Counted from the first letter of the stretch, positions 10,161-23,621 are shown. The stretch is DNA of 64,000 nucleotides from Dermanyssus gallinae (GCA_003439945.1 QVRM01001757.1:538451-602450), one strand, 5' to 3'. Notes: generated by a model from the sequence alone, not told the origin. Made by a program: numbers and translations.

Positions 10161-13100
10161 GTTTTGAAGCAGCAGGAGGTTGGATGAGAGTAAATGGGCA
10201 CTCAAGCGCTTTCGCACCTCTTGGAGATAGGTATCCGTTCACTATGGGGGTCAGCTGATCAAAAACTGCCTGCAGCTTCATCATCATCATCATTATAACC
10301 GCCAGCTCCTATATGCACAACCAAACTCAGAAAACGATGAACGCACGTGATCGGTTTGCCCGCACTCCAATCTCTACAACCAGCGCGCCAGCTAAAATTT
10401 TTGAGGGAAAAAGAGGAAAAGTCCAGAACGTATACACGTACTTACGTGGGAGGTCTCCCTGGTGGAAGGGTGTATGTTAAAGTTCAGACTAGCAAATATA
10501 TATATATATAGGAAACTGCAAGTTGAGCTGATAGAATTACCTGTCATCTTTAACATTTTGTACATCAACTATTTACATTATAGAATACACTTTCGTCATC
10601 TAGTGGCTAGCCATCTCCACCCAAAAACTCATTCTTTCGTGATGACACGTTTGTGAAGTTTTTATTAACTACTTAATTAATTAACTGCAATAGAAAAAAT
10701 AGTCTTCTATGAGGATGTGAGCGGATACAATATTTTGGCCGGAGCAATGCAGGCGCCGACGAAGTCACACTCTTAGCAACATTCATGCTTTTTGTTGGCG
10801 AATGTTATGGACATCGTTCTACTTAAATTTCTCGAAACAAGCCTGACAAGCTTAAACGGTCCGTTACTACTAGCAGTTCCAAAAGACTTAAAAAAGTTTG
10901 TCCAGACGCGTCCACAACTCATAAATCGAGAAAAGGTTGTTCAGGCCATGGCGCGTCCTCGCGTTAGTGGCCTTTAATTCATAAAAAAAAACTGTATGTC
11001 CTAGTCAGGGAACATGTTAAGCATCAGCCGTATTCCCCAAAAATTGCAGCTTGTTTTTCTGCCATTTATTGCGTTTCATTTGTTGTTTTGTCATTCTTGT
11101 CTAAACTGTCTTTCCGTTGCAGTTGTTATTGTTGTCGGCTATAATTATGTCGATTGCCTAAACCTTGTTGTTACGGCTGCTGTTCTTATCGATAATGTCA
11201 CCAATAACTCGATTTAATGGTGTTCTTTGTTACGTCAGCTATTATTCTTACGTGTTGTTGCCGTTTTGTTGTTGATGTTGTGAGTGCCACTTTAAACACC
11301 ACTTGCTCGTGTGTCAACACAACCTAGTAGTACCGTGCCCCCGTCGACAAAACCGAGTACGGTACGAAGGCATGACATTAACGCCGAGGACGACGACGAC
11401 GGCAGCAGCGATTTGGTGATGGTAATGCTGATATGTCCGTTGCCTCGGCGATATCGCTCCCGCACCAAATTACCTCTATTAGGCATCAGCCGCCGCGCGA
11501 AATCAGTGCGCGTAGCCGTTCGCCTCGGCAGGAGTGGGCGCGGGGGGGGGTTCCTCGAGGGGCCTACAGTTGAGAGGAGCGAGGCCATACAGACTCTGAG
11601 AACGGCGGGGGGACTCTGTTTGCCTGCCGCTTCTACCGCGTGTTCTTGATTGCTTGCCAGCACACCACGTCTGCCCACTTGGACCCGGCGGGCCGGGGGG
11701 CTGGGGGGGTCTTCTGCTGAGAATGCGGTGCCGACGCCCGCAGCAGTAGCCGTGGAGGAGGTACGCAACGACGCAAGGAGACTGACAGGCGCCACTAAAC
11801 GAATGATCTAGCCGAACAGTCGAGCGAGAGTGGTAGCCGAGCGTCACTCATGCGTTGCAGGCAACTCTGCTCTGCGCACCATGTGTAGATGTGGGCTCTG
11901 ACTCAACAATGGGACATTCCGAAGGCGACGACAACGAAGCTAACAACAATCACGATAACAACGACAATAGCGACGACGACGACAACAACGACAACAACAA
12001 CAGCAACTACGGCGGGGACGTCGAAGGAAGAGCCAACTTTAGCGGACAGTACCTCATCATGCCCCTTTCCCTTTACGTCCCACCGGTGGTCATCATTCCC
12101 CCTCCCTCCCATTTCTCGCCACAGCCGACACACTGCATGAGTTCCCTATCAAACGTTTTCAATTCAACTCGGATCTCCGCGCAACAGATCTGCTGGTCTC
12201 AGCTGGTGCAGTTCTGCTGCGATAGTAGACCACGTCGTCACGGTCGCCTGGTTGAGTCTGGTACGATGCGAAATCAGGGATAAGATGATGGTGATGTTGC
12301 TGCTGCTGCTAGGGGCAAAGTGGAGCGGCGGCCATGACGTTGTTAACGGCAGTCGGGGAACAGCCGCCGGGCAAGGAGCTACAGCTCGCCGAGAAGGCGT
12401 TTGGGAGGGGGAGATTTGTGAAGGGAGAGGATCAAGGAGAGTATGGGTACCTGTGATTTCTCCCGGACCTCTTGTCCGAGAAGCCCCGGAATCTCGCAGC
12501 GCCTCGTGACGTTGCCTCCCTTGGGCCGCCCAGGTTCGTCAGTCACCCTCGTCGTGGCTCAGTCGCTGCCGCTACCACAAAGTCCAGCCGAGTCCAGTCA
12601 GAGTCACCCGTTGTCACTACTCAACACCGCTATCAGCGTATGCTTTGCGCAGTTAGATGATGCTGACGTGCTGAAGAGGCCCTTCTAGTGATGATGAGCA
12701 GCCCGCGCAACTAAACTACCGCCGTTGCTGTACAGTTGGCTGGGGCAATGGCGAGCCCCTTCGAATGGCGCCGGATGCCGCCGCCGTCAACGCCACACTG
12801 TCCATACCGAACACCTACTCTCTGAATGGGAGGACAAAGAACATGCGTACATAGACAGCCCCCCCCCCCCCTCGCGACTACAACATACCAGCGATAGTAG
12901 CAGTAGTCATTGTAGTCTCGAAGGCTACCAGTCCCAGAAATAGCAGTGCTGTGCGCACGTGTCGGTATCGGTGGCGCTACGACTTTATGCAGCCAGTCGG
13001 TTTCCAATCTGCTAATAGCTTTCTTAACTTAGTTTGCGCTTGCTTGGCTATGCTTTGGCCATGAAGGCAGTGATTGATTAGTTTGCAATGAATATGCCTC

Positions 13101-13261
13101 CCAACGCACAACACGCATTGAACGCGGCGACGTACGCTCTACACGTATGCTGCCACACAAATATGTGGCTAAATAATCTCCACGTGCGTAGAATTGTGAA
13201 TGATGACACCTGGTCAGTGGGCTAGTAGTGTCCACTGCCTGTATACCTGTCCGTCAAGTCC
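10161..13261. other. No gene recognised; low-complexity stretches
   Basis: Holds a GC-rich section from about 11300 to 12950, with CAA/GAC-type trinucleotide runs (about 11925-12010) and C and G homopolymers (11542-11550, 12861-12870). ORFs of up to 167 codons overlap on both strands and reflect composition. No family motif was seen. Confidence 0.5.
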
Positions 13262-13360
13262 GGTGACGTAGTGCATTCGTCTGCGCCTCTGCGTGACCGG
13301 TGAGAGAGAGAGAGAGAGACATATAGGTGCGCGGGTTCGAGCCCCACCGTTGCACCGATT
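13262..13360 (+). repeat. tRNA-like SINE head with (GA)n inside
   Basis: A near-perfect B-box (GGGTTCGAGCCCC) lies at about 13334-13346, preceded by a weak A-box-like stretch near 13259-13270. A (GA)n run (about 13300-13319) sits between the boxes, where a tRNA would have its anticodon or variable region. It cannot fold as a tRNA gene. A tRNA-derived SINE relic is the best reading. Confidence 0.4.
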
Positions 13361-15302
13361 TGTATTTATGGGGGTCCGTCTATGAAGTAATGCAATGTGC
13401 AGCAGTCCCGTGGACGTTAAATCTTGGCTGAAAGTCAGCCCGAAAAGTTTACTTACCTGTAAACCTGCAAGCCTCAAGGCGATCAAGACGGGGGTGGACT
13501 CTTAGTTACGTTACTAATAGCACGCAACACGACTGAGATTGACACGAATAATATCGAGATTTACGATACGGGTGTTGGCATCAGTAGCATAGACACATAT
13601 CGAAATACTGTTACCTTGGAGAGGACTTGGCATAGAGCACTGCTATGGGCGATGGAGGACATTGACATATATTGCTCTGGCTGTTTCGGCGTTTCTCAGA
13701 GCCGAACTAAACAAGAAACGCCGTTCGACGGCAAGGAAGCGTACGAGTCATTTCCACAAACAGAGAGGTATTGTAAGGATTTGCCCTCACCGGTCAAGGA
13801 TCCCCCCACATATAGCTTTCTGTCCATAGAAACATGGTCTTAGATCACGTTGATTCAGTTACGTATTGCAAGCACTACCGACCCCTACATGTAAAAACGA
13901 TGGTTTCGTTGCCTACATTGTGCATTAATTTTTTTTATAATAAATCATTATATATAAAAGGTTTTAAGAAAGGTCTTTAGATTACACGAACTACTGCTGA
14001 TATGCTGTTGTTTAATATAGTTCAGCCCGCTAGGAATTTCTCGTCGCGGAACACACGTAAAGGACGCAATACAAAGGATTATACTTGACCCTGATTTGAA
14101 AATAAATATCAGAGTCAGCGCAACCTTAGTGCAAACAAACGAAGGAAATCGCCAGTAGGAACATGTCAGCAGGAGAGCGGGCCTATTTTTGGAAGGCACT
14201 GCATCCCTTGAGTGTTCTAACTAGGTTCAATCCCTCTCCTCATTTCAGCTCGATACTATGCGGGATGATCAGCTTTTATGAACGCCTATCCTGATAGCTT
14301 TCCGTATAATGTTGGCTATCAGGAAAGGCGTTTCTATCTGCGGGCCCTTTCGATGATCGCCATGGAGCGACCTGGGTTATTCTGACGCACTGAGTTGTCT
14401 TAAAAATCTCAGTTGCAAGACACACAAAACTAAATGACATCGTCAGAACAGAAGCACACATTACCAGTAAGACCTTCTGTTCTATGGTCTTAATGGTAGT
14501 GGCGAGCTGCGATCTCGGCTGTGTGTGACCTATTGTCTTATCTGCGCCGCAGCTTTGTTGAATCTGAATGGGCCCTGCCACATTTCACATTTGCTGTAAT
14601 TGAAGAATTATTATATTCAATAATAATAATAATACATAAACTGTATTTTACTTTTAAAAAACTTTACGAAATACATATACACTCACACAAGAGTGTAAAG
14701 AAACATCAAACACGTACAAGAATTTTGCTTCACTGGCTATTGCTTCAAATGATTATGAGTAGTATTGTTATAAAGTGTTATGTGTTGCGAGAACACAATT
14801 AATGGTGAAGTGTAAACGTTACCCGCCCTATTTCTCCATGGTTTCCCTCCAACCAACCAGTGAAAGCAGCTGTCGCAGAAACTTGCCTCCGCGCCTTTCC
14901 GCTCGATGTTTGCTTGTATTCGAGCACTTAAATCCATTGTAATTGTTCTTGTACTTCAGCTAACCGGGCCCATTGTCTCCATCGCAATCGGCACGAAATT
15001 ATATATCGGCTCTAACTCTGTGTATTAACTTTTGTCTTTCTACGTGTTCGGCAACCACTCGTGGCACAAATAGGACTGCGTGCGGCTGTGCAGGAGACTG
15101 TTGCATTTTGCCCAATCTAAGCATTTGCCTTTATTTCACGCCGGGGGAGGGAGGGGATGTTGTCATCAAGTCCTAGTCTGGGTTCCAGCATGTTGGGTAT
15201 TTCTGCCCTCCAGAGAGCTCGCTTTGAATTACCGCGTTATTAAAAATCTCGGTGCGCCGAGGAGCCCGGATTTGTCTCTTGATGCAGATATGCATATGAT
15301 AG

Positions 15303-15303
<1 letters not shown>
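13361..15303. other. No gene recognised; one long hairpin
   Basis: Contains the 18-bp-stem hairpin at 14281-14332. Otherwise only short unremarkable ORFs. Confidence 0.5.
14281..14332. other. Hairpin, 18-bp stem with one mismatch
   Basis: 14281-14298 (AACGCCTATCCTGATAGC) pairs with 14315-14332 apart from a single A-A mismatch, around a 16-base loop. The stem is shorter than a typical animal pre-miRNA. It may be a tiny foldback or a chance palindrome. Confidence 0.6.
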
Positions 15304-15352
<49 letters not shown>

Positions 15353-15412
15353 TTTTTTTTTAATTATTATTATTATTTATTCAATATTTCGGTGTTTCCC
15401 TACAATTGAATT

Positions 15413-15443
<31 letters not shown>

Positions 15444-15453
15444 TTATTATTAT
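15304..15453 (-). repeat. (TTA)n arrays around a retroelement tail scrap
   Basis: Two (TTA)n arrays (about 15306-15378 and 15411-15453) enclose about 30 bp of complex sequence. Read on the minus strand, that insert resembles the 3' end of the 44-46.6 kb retrotransposon: CAATTGTA, then AATATT, then AATAAATAATAA. The match is short and tentative; the arrays are certain. Confidence 0.55.
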
Positions 15454-17099
15454 CAATCACTTTCAATTTTGCTGCTATTGAACACTCTGTTCCACGGTCG
15501 GCAGGTTCGATGCACGAGAGTTTGTGTACATACGTTAATTACCTGGTACTGCACACAATACACTTAGCTGATTTGCTCCAGTCACCCGTTGAGCACTCAT
15601 AAGAGCCATGCCATGGTAACCACAAACAGTAGATATATGTGGCTTCTATTTGGATGTGACTAAATGTTTTCATCGTCAGTTTACTCAGTCTTATTGTCGA
15701 TTTGAGGTATCGGTTGGACTGTTGTCTTGTCGGTACGTTCATCTACTCAACGAAACTTATACATTCAGTCCGGGATAAGAAAGCATACCTTTCTGGCGAA
15801 AGGTAAAGACATGTGCTGTCGTTTAGTCACATGTTAGCATTAAGACTGCTAAGTGCGGTCGATTATGCCTAGAACATCTTCCCCCCCCTAACAAACCTTG
15901 GCGAACAAGCCACGCTGCATGCCCGAACGGGGATTTGTAGAGGGATTCAGGCTGAGTGAGATTAACTACAGCTTTACGAACTTCTCCTTTGACTTCTCCT
16001 TCTTGCCTTCTAGAAATACCCTTTATAGCCCCTTTCTATATGCTAGCAGTATTTACTTAGTGGAAGTTCTAGCAATTTCCCAACAGCAGCGGCAGCAAAT
16101 CTATACTTTTCATGTCGCGTTGTTAATGTTTCTGTCGTTGCCGTCGCTGTTCGTCGCAGCTGCGTAGAACGGCATTCGAAAAGCCGGAGTCGTTCTGCAT
16201 GCTGAACAGGAGAGACCCGCGTACCAACGGCATAGCGAAGGGGGGGGGGTGTAGACTTCATGGCGGAAGCCAACCGTCAAATGAGCCAAACGTAGGTTTG
16301 TTCGCGCACGCACTGCTCTCTGACTGGCTTGGATAAAACAAACAGAAATTCCCCGGAGCGGGGGGGGGAAGGGGGGGGACTGAAGGCAGCAAGCATCGAG
16401 CACGAGGATATAGGCTTCGCCCTAAAGGGAACTGTGGAAGACTCACAGCTGGCGTGGAGCCAGAAGAATGGCCAGGCTATCGTTCTAGCTGTTCCCCTGC
16501 CATGCATCTGAGCATCCGCACCGAATGCCCCACACAACGAGAGCTCCTCGTTGCCCTCGTTAAGGGGCAGGGGGTGACAATATGGAAGAACTACCAACAT
16601 CTACCGCATGTATTCTCATTTACTTGCCTGTGCAACTGTTTGGGCAGATGTTTAGTTCGAGCTGGTTCGTGGAATGTGTACGGTTGTGTATGCCTATATA
16701 TATGTAGATATTTATATATATATATATTATATGAGACAGTGCATTCAACGACACGCCAACAACAGTAGCCTTTTCATTGTCGTCTAGCCTTCGCCTAGTC
16801 GCCCAGTGTCGCTGGTAGTAAGCTCGTCTGACAGCAGCAGCAGCAGACGCTTCCGGAAAACGTCATCTTTTATGTTCTCGCCTAGCATGTCGTCACGCGT
16901 CCGATCGCGCCGACACGCCAGCGCGTACCTAGTCAGCGAATCAAGCGGGGCCAGCAGCGCCAAACCCCAGCACCTCCATCGCACCCCACCCTCACACCCG
17001 CACACTACTAACGATGCAAGAACCTCCCAAAACAACAAAAGCAACAACAACAACGACAACAGCAAAGCGACCGCACACCAACGTAACACCTTAAAAATC
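15454..17099. other. No gene recognised
   Basis: Contains G-runs (16241-16249, 16361-16378), a (TA)n array near 16707-16732 and CAG/AAC-type low complexity (16836-17070). The overlapping ORFs are compositional. Confidence 0.5.
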
Positions 17100-17172
17100 T
17101 GCGCCGCTTGTTTAGTCAATGCCTTGTGGCACTCTCGAGGCTTCGGGTTCGAACCTAAGTCTAGACGGCCGG
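17100..17172 (+). repeat. tRNA-like relic with intact B-box
   Basis: A perfect B-box (GGGTTCGAACCTA) lies at about 17147-17159, with an A-box-like TTGTTTAGTCAATG about 30 bases upstream. The acceptor ends do not pair, so this is not a working tRNA gene. It could be a SINE head or a tRNA pseudogene. Confidence 0.35.
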
Positions 17173-17928
17173 CCAGCCATAGTATTCGGCTGCTCTCCTA
17201 GCTTATATACGAGGAGAGTATTAAGTCATACAGTGACGAAATACGAAGTAATACAATATGTATACACAGACAGTGGGCTCATATGGTCATGGCCAAAGCA
17301 ACGCTGTAGAACATAGATATCACGCAGACCTAGTTGATTACTACGATGGGTAACTAGGCGAACATCGATGTCGATCGAGTCGCCCACGTTTCAGAAAGGT
17401 CTTCTATTTATCTCGTAGCTGTATGGTAGCTGCTAGCTGCATTGGTGAAGTGTCTGGTACCTAAATGTGTGAGTTGGAAACATCGAATTTTCTTCTGTTA
17501 GGCGTTCTGAACTCTGTAGGTCATATACATGTCAAATCAGGCCGGATTATTATGTCGCTTCGCTAGCGCAGAGCGGACGTGCGACCGCCAGGACATGGGC
17601 AAGCACGAAACAAGGCCTGAGATATTTACGTCACCGCTAATGCACAGTCTGAGCATTGTAGAACAAAGCAGCGATACCAACTGTCGTCGACTGGCTTATA
17701 GCTGTACATTGCCGTATTGATTCTGTCGCCCACTTTCCGATGACGTGTGACATAATATCATAACGAGATGCAAGTCCATAAAGTCATTCGACGGGACCGA
17801 TGACCTCATGACCTAACTTGCAAACGCATTATGTTATACATGGTGATTGGCCAGGTTGGATCTCTTGAATCGATACAAGATAAACACTAATTATTGTAAT
17901 GGTAGCTGTATTACAATATGTACGAGTA
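17173..17928. other. No gene recognised
   Basis: Nothing recognised apart from short ORFs without motifs. Confidence 0.5.
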
Positions 17929-17952
17929 TATATATATATATATATATATATC
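17929..17952. repeat. (TA)n microsatellite, 5' boundary of RLE fragment
   Basis: About twelve TA units directly before the retrotransposon fragment at 17953. Confidence 0.95.
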
Positions 17953-18296
17953 CATTCGAACCTACGCATCAATCACGAGTTCCGGGTTGCAGCTCTTGCC
18001 AAGGCAAGCGCAAAGTAGAGGAGTGGCAGAACATCAAGTACCCGTACAGATTTTTCCGACTTTCCCTCAAAACCCTTGGCAGGCCGGGTCTATCCACTCG
18101 AGACTTGTTGCGGAATAGCGAAGCGGATGATTCTAGCCAGCGAAGATAAGAGAGCGGGCGATTTCATCAGACAGCGCCTGTGGCTGGACGTGCAACGGGT
18201 TATGCGACCTCGGTCAGGCAAATTCTAGAGATAGCTGGGCTCTTCGTAACGGTGCATACGTCCACGGGAAGCCAAATGTTATGTTAAATACAAAAA

Positions 18297-18298
<2 letters not shown>
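17953..18298 (+). pseudogene. RLE retrotransposon C-terminal fragment
   Basis: This is a 5'-truncated, decayed copy of the C-terminal end of the polyprotein seen in better condition at 41158-42679. Matching segments in order are YASITSSG, WQNIKYPYRFF, KTLGRPGLSTRDLL, and then in another frame KRLILASEDKRAGDF followed by RQRLWLDVQR. These correspond to the conserved tail after the restriction-like endonuclease. The sequence after the stop also matches the 3' untranslated region of the 42.7 kb copy (GGTGCA..ACGT, CCAAATGT). Frameshifts and stops make it non-functional. It is bounded on both sides by (TA)n, unlike the (TAA)n-bounded copies. Confidence 0.85.

Positions 18299-18337
<39 letters not shown>
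18299..18337. repeat. (TA)n microsatellite
   Basis: An uninterrupted TA array between the RLE fragment and the SINE. Confidence 0.95.
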
Positions 18338-18339
<2 letters not shown>

Positions 18340-18545
18340 GAGCAAGATGGCTTAGAGGCAAAGCTTTTGCCTCGCATTCGCGAAGCCTGGGTTTGAGACC
18401 CAGACCGGCCACTCTTAAATTGGTTTTCATGGTTTCCAATTTAGACAAAGTGAATGCCGGAGTGGATTAAAAATCAACCATGATATGAAAGAACCGTAGA
18501 CGGGCATTAGCCTTACGGGCAAAAAACATATCGTTGTCCGGACGT
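18338..18545 (+). repeat. tRNA-derived SINE
   Basis: The head has an A-box-like TGGCTTAGAGGC (18349) and a B-box-like GGGTTTGAGACCC (about 18389-18401). The latter forms a perfect 5-bp T-arm (CTGGG/CCCAG) with a 7-base loop. Acceptor and anticodon stems are poor, so this is not a tRNA gene. A non-tRNA body of about 130 bp follows. The 3' limit is uncertain, and no poly-A tail or second copy was found in the window. Confidence 0.55.
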
Positions 18546-21500
18546 TTTTAATCTTATCAGCTAGTCAGTAACGAGATTACGACAGTGCAGCAGCAAACAT
18601 AACAACAGCAACAGCATAGTCACGAAGTCAGTTCGGCGGAGAGAGCGTAGCATTTGTGTCGCTTCGCGTTCTCTGGCGGCAGTAGCGAAATCGAGTGCGG
18701 TACGGGCCCGCATAGGCGTGTGGAGAAACACGCAATACATAAATACAATACATACGACGCATACGACGAAGAACATCACGTGACGGCCATTACCACCACC
18801 GCCTTGTCCTGTACGGCATCCGGGTCCTCCAGACTCGGGCACACCGGGCACGCCGGGGACTGTCGCCTGCCGATTGTGTAACACACAGTCACAGCAGGCA
18901 GGAATAGCAAGGGCCGCAAGGGTGTTACATAATGGATTGTACCGCAAGAGGCTGGCCGCCATATGTTGAAACCTCTGTGTAGGCACTTCTCTGCATAGTA
19001 GTAGTAGTAGTCGCGACGTACTACAGTAGTCGTTGTTGTGGTCGTGATGGTGGTGGTGGTGGTGGTAGAAGAAGAAGTAATAGTATTAGCAGTACTAGAG
19101 GTAGTACTAATCCTTAGCCGTCCGTCCGTGACTTAGACTTGCGGCACAATCATCCAGCAGCGGCCACTGTGGCAGCTGGAAGAGCTGGCCATCGTGACCT
19201 AGTTCACGGTCGTGTAGTTCTAGTTTTTAGGCATGAACAAATAAATCTGCACTTCATTTTGCTCATTCTCAAACGAACGCATACGTGTAGCACACAAACT
19301 CGTATGTGCACGCAAATAAGAGTCAAGGGGCGCGATAGCTAGCAATCGAAAACAATCATGGGGGTTAAACCACAATGGGGTGTATGAAGAAAAGCTTTGC
19401 CTGTATGCCATATATTTATGTATATATATATACATATGTATATGTATGTTTATGTATATATATATATACATGTATATATATATACATACACATTCATACA
19501 TATAGCCCTAACGTGAACAGATGGGTCAGCAGAGAGCGGTCTCAGGTAGTTACGCCGTTTGTACTTGCAGACATGGCCGGGCACTTCTTTGTTGCAGGCC
19601 GATTGAACAACGGACCGAGAGCAGGGGCAAAGACACTTGTCTTTGTTTTGCGCTCTAACCCTCCTACCGAGACAACAGGAGGAACAGCAGCAGCAGCAGT
19701 AAAAACAGCGATACCAATGTTGTTTCGTCAAAGGCGGTTATCCAACGCGGTCGATGGACGCACCGTCAGCAGAAACGTCACAAAGAATCCGGGGAGAGAT
19801 TAAACGAGATAAGGAAACTAAGACGAGTCCTCGAGAGAAAGAGAGAAAGTGAGAGGACAAATAGAGGGGCCAACAAGATGGAACAAGATGACTGCAGCAA
19901 CAGAAAATGCCGAAAAGAATGACCGTGACAACGAAAAGAACGACATAACCGCGGACACCGACTCCTGACCGACAGTGACGATAAGCCTGCCCTAACAACA
20001 CTTACCGCCAAACAACTACGAGCACGTATTGCGAAACTCCACTCGGATTAACTACCCTTAGATATATATATATATATATATATATATTTGCTTTCTTTCT
20101 CCTTCCGTGCACTCGTTTCTGGGCTTTTTCCCTCACATCATTCCCTCGTTGTCTGCTTCTCCAATCTGTTAGTGTCCGTTCCGCTAGAGCCAAATGTCCA
20201 AAGTCCGCCCCATCGGCGTTGGACCGAGAAAAAGACCAAAGCTGACCACGTTGGAACCACTGGCGCCGCCGCCATCATAGCCGAAGCTATGATGATGATG
20301 ATGATGAAGACGGGAGAGAACAACCTCGCTGGACTCAGAAGGGCCATAGCGGTGAGGCTTAGCGGGACGGGACGCCCGAAGCAGTAGCAGCGCAATGTAC
20401 CGAAGAAAGACCCTGATCGGTTGAGCCGAAGGCTGGCAACCCTCCTGCTTGCTACCTTCCGAAGGTAACTTGGTCAAGGAGCAGAGTTTGTTGCAGGCAG
20501 CCGGTAGCCCCAGTAGCAGCAGCAGTGTCTACTCAAGCAATCCGCCTCCGTTCACAATGGGGGGGGTGGAACATCCTCAATATGAGCGACGAGAACTTAG
20601 ATATGAGCCTGCGATGCGGTGAGCTGTATACAGATGGATGGATGGATAGATGGCTGGATGGGGACCGCCACCGACCAGCAACCATTGTCGCAGCGGCGTC
20701 ATTGAGGGTGACACAATCAGTTAGCAGCGGTAGTGGTAGTATTCGAAGTACTCACAACAGCATTGAAGCAGCAGCAGCAGCAGTCATCGTCGTCACACGA
20801 GACGAACCTCCTCGCAAGGCAACACACAGGAGCAGCAGGAGGCCAGGCGCCCCGCAAAACAGGCTGCACCGTACCGCACCCCCATCGGAAGCCCTAAGGG
20901 GATCGAAATCTAGGTATTCGCTGTTGCTGATACTGTCGGCGGTGGGGGTGGTAGGGGTGGTGGAGGTGCTACTGCTTCTGTTGCTAGTTTGCGGATGCTG
21001 CTCTGTTACAAAGGATAACTAGAGAAACAGTGGGGAAACAAGCGAAAGGGAGAAAGGGAGCAGGAGATAAACGGAGGGGCAGCTAACCCCCCAGCGAGAG
21101 AACAACGGAAACGGTGGAAGCAAAAAAAAGTCTCGCTCCAATGGGCACACCGCTGCCGTCTTCTACATCCAGTTCACTCCATTTCTTTCTCCGTCGTTAC
21201 CTATACGACGCAAAGCCAGAGTACCTACCGAATTTAAATCGGTCATTTTCAAGGATTGAGGAGTGACTGTTTCGGCTGGTTCAATCGACATGAGGGCGTA
21301 GTACATCTTCCGCTAGCAGACGGTTCGTTTTATCCATCGCTCTTGCTGTTTTGCGTTTGTGCTGAAGGGACCGGCAAGCGATGGTGAGAGAGTTCCACCG
21401 AACTAATCGATGGTTATACGGGACACACTAGTCGACGGTGAAGTTCAGAGGCCGACTGGTGTAAGGACTGGCTATACGTTAAATCATCTGTATGGTAGGT

Positions 21501-22731
21501 AGGGTTTTTAAGAATGTTGTTCTGTTTGTTTTGTTATTAGGTCTAGAGCACTTGCGTGCCCTACGGACTTGTAAATACCGTGTGGCATATGTGCGGAACA
21601 AGTTGAGGACGCCTAGGGTTTTGCCATTAGTCCTTGCGGCGGCAGATTGATCACTGTCTCTCGGCGGTATATGTTTGTCCATCTATTCTCAGTTAGCATC
21701 GTTCAAAGAGATCTTTCGATCAACATCGGGCATCGAACACGCGCTACCCATGCGGTAGATGGCAATCGTCTGCGTCTAGTGCCCTTAGACCACGCTACGT
21801 ATGGTGGTAGGTCTAAAGGATTCAAACTCATTGCATAGCGTCAGAGGCGCACCGCTGCGGTATGCGACGGCTGGCATGGACCGAGCAAGCCTGCTCAGCG
21901 TGTCGTAAGTCCTCCAAATGGCTCCAGCTAATCCTAACGTAGTACAACAAATGGCGTAGACATCTCTGCGCAGGAAGTGCAGCATAAAAGTCGAACGAGT
22001 TAGTGCAGTGAACAGAATGGTCTCAAAATCAAATTAGCGAATAACGTCATTGAATGGAATGGAATGTTTTTTTCTACTGGGTACTACACATAACAGGGCT
22101 CTCGCTTTCAATGCCACAACTTCCGCAGCCCACACATATATCAATTGTGGTGAGCAATTAGAAACAGACTGCCCGAACAAGTGGATTGGTGTTCTCGCTA
22201 AACGATACGTCGATTTTCTACTGGCTGTTAGACGTACTTGTTAGAGGATCAAACAAAGCGTTGGTTTCTGTCGTCCTCAATGCTCTAACCTTCGCAGCGT
22301 GTAATGCGCATATCGTATGTATCAACGTATACTAGTATGCAGGCGGCCCATGGCAAGAGAGAAGGGATACGAGAATCGTCGAGAGTAAGATTAAAAAGAA
22401 AGAGAAAGAGGACAAGAGCGTGAGAGAGGAATAGAGAGAGAGAGAAAGAAGATGGACTATCAAATAAGGTAGTAGTCGCATATAGAACGCAATCAATAGA
22501 CGAGATGTTGGCATCGAAACAACCGGCGGGGTTTGAGCTGCGGCTGTTACATTTGCGCCAGAGCTGCGAGTGTATTATTCGGGCCATTTGTGTTCGACCG
22601 AGCGGCGGTGGTATCGCCTCAAATCAGACTCGCGAGCCTGCAGACAATCGCGGCAGTGTTGCTGTCGACTGTTCCGAGCCAAGGGTGGAGGAAACAGCGA
22701 TACATTCGACCTGAGTCGATCTACGCCGGGT

Positions 22732-22767
22732 CAGCCAGCCAGCCCCTATGGGGAGCCCGGCTGGCTG
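22732..22767. other. GC-rich hairpin
   Basis: CAGCCAGCC (22732-22740) pairs exactly with GGCTGGCTG (22759-22767). An inner CCCC-TAT-GGGG stem is nested inside. Its function is unknown. Confidence 0.6.
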
Positions 22768-23621
22768 GGAACGCACCCCCAGTGGAGTATGCGTTTGGAC
22801 TGGCATTCCCCCACGCGTGGGGTACGCGTTTTATGGATTGTATCGTCATCACCGCAGGGACGGCTCTCAGCGTCGTCATCGTCGTCGTCGTCATCATCAT
22901 TGTGTCATCGTTGAGGCTCTGTCGTTCTCTATCAAAACAGGCGGTGGCGGCAGCGGAAAGGGGGAGCTCGGGGTGGTTGGGCTCCGTTGAAGGCGATGTT
23001 CCGCTTCGACAGCATGTGACCGAGTGGCCAGACAAACGAACGAACAAACGAACGAGGGTTTCGTGTAAGTGAAGTCTTGTTATGCCGTGTCGAAGCCCTG
23101 CACCCTGTGTTTTGCCCCTAGCGACTGGCGATCGCCAGTTTTGGTGGGCTGCACCTACTGCTCCTCAGGCTGGATTGCTAGGGGCCGAGTTTGGAGACTA
23201 CTTTCAGCTTTTCAGCTTTCGGTCTTTCCCTCTCTCTCTCTTTCTATCTATCTATCTATCCATCTATCTCTCTCTTTCCTTTCTATTTCTCTCCGTCTCT
23301 GTTTCAGTATGTGCGTGCGTCCTGCCCTGAAGATCTGGGTACTGCAGCAGCAGCAGTGGTGAAGTCCCCCTTAACGTGCGTTGCCGGCGGTACGCTGAAG
23401 CCGATGCCACTGCCGAGAGCGCCTTTGGCTCGAGGATCTCGGGCAGAGTCTGCTGCGATAGAGGTTGCATCCAAACACGCATCAAAGCACTTAACAGAAT
23501 TACGGACCGGCACGAAAACGCTCATGTGCATCGACGCCGATGCGGCTGACGCCGCCACAGACACTATCCTCTTCCGTCGCCGCCGCCACTGCCGCTGTTT
23601 TGTCCCATTTCGTTGTTCGTG

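Noticed and set aside
20525..21022. 165-codon ORF with a hydrophobic Leu/Val C terminus like a membrane protein
   Set aside because: The hydrophobic part comes from GTG/CTG-type low-complexity DNA. There is no ATG at its start and no recognised motif.
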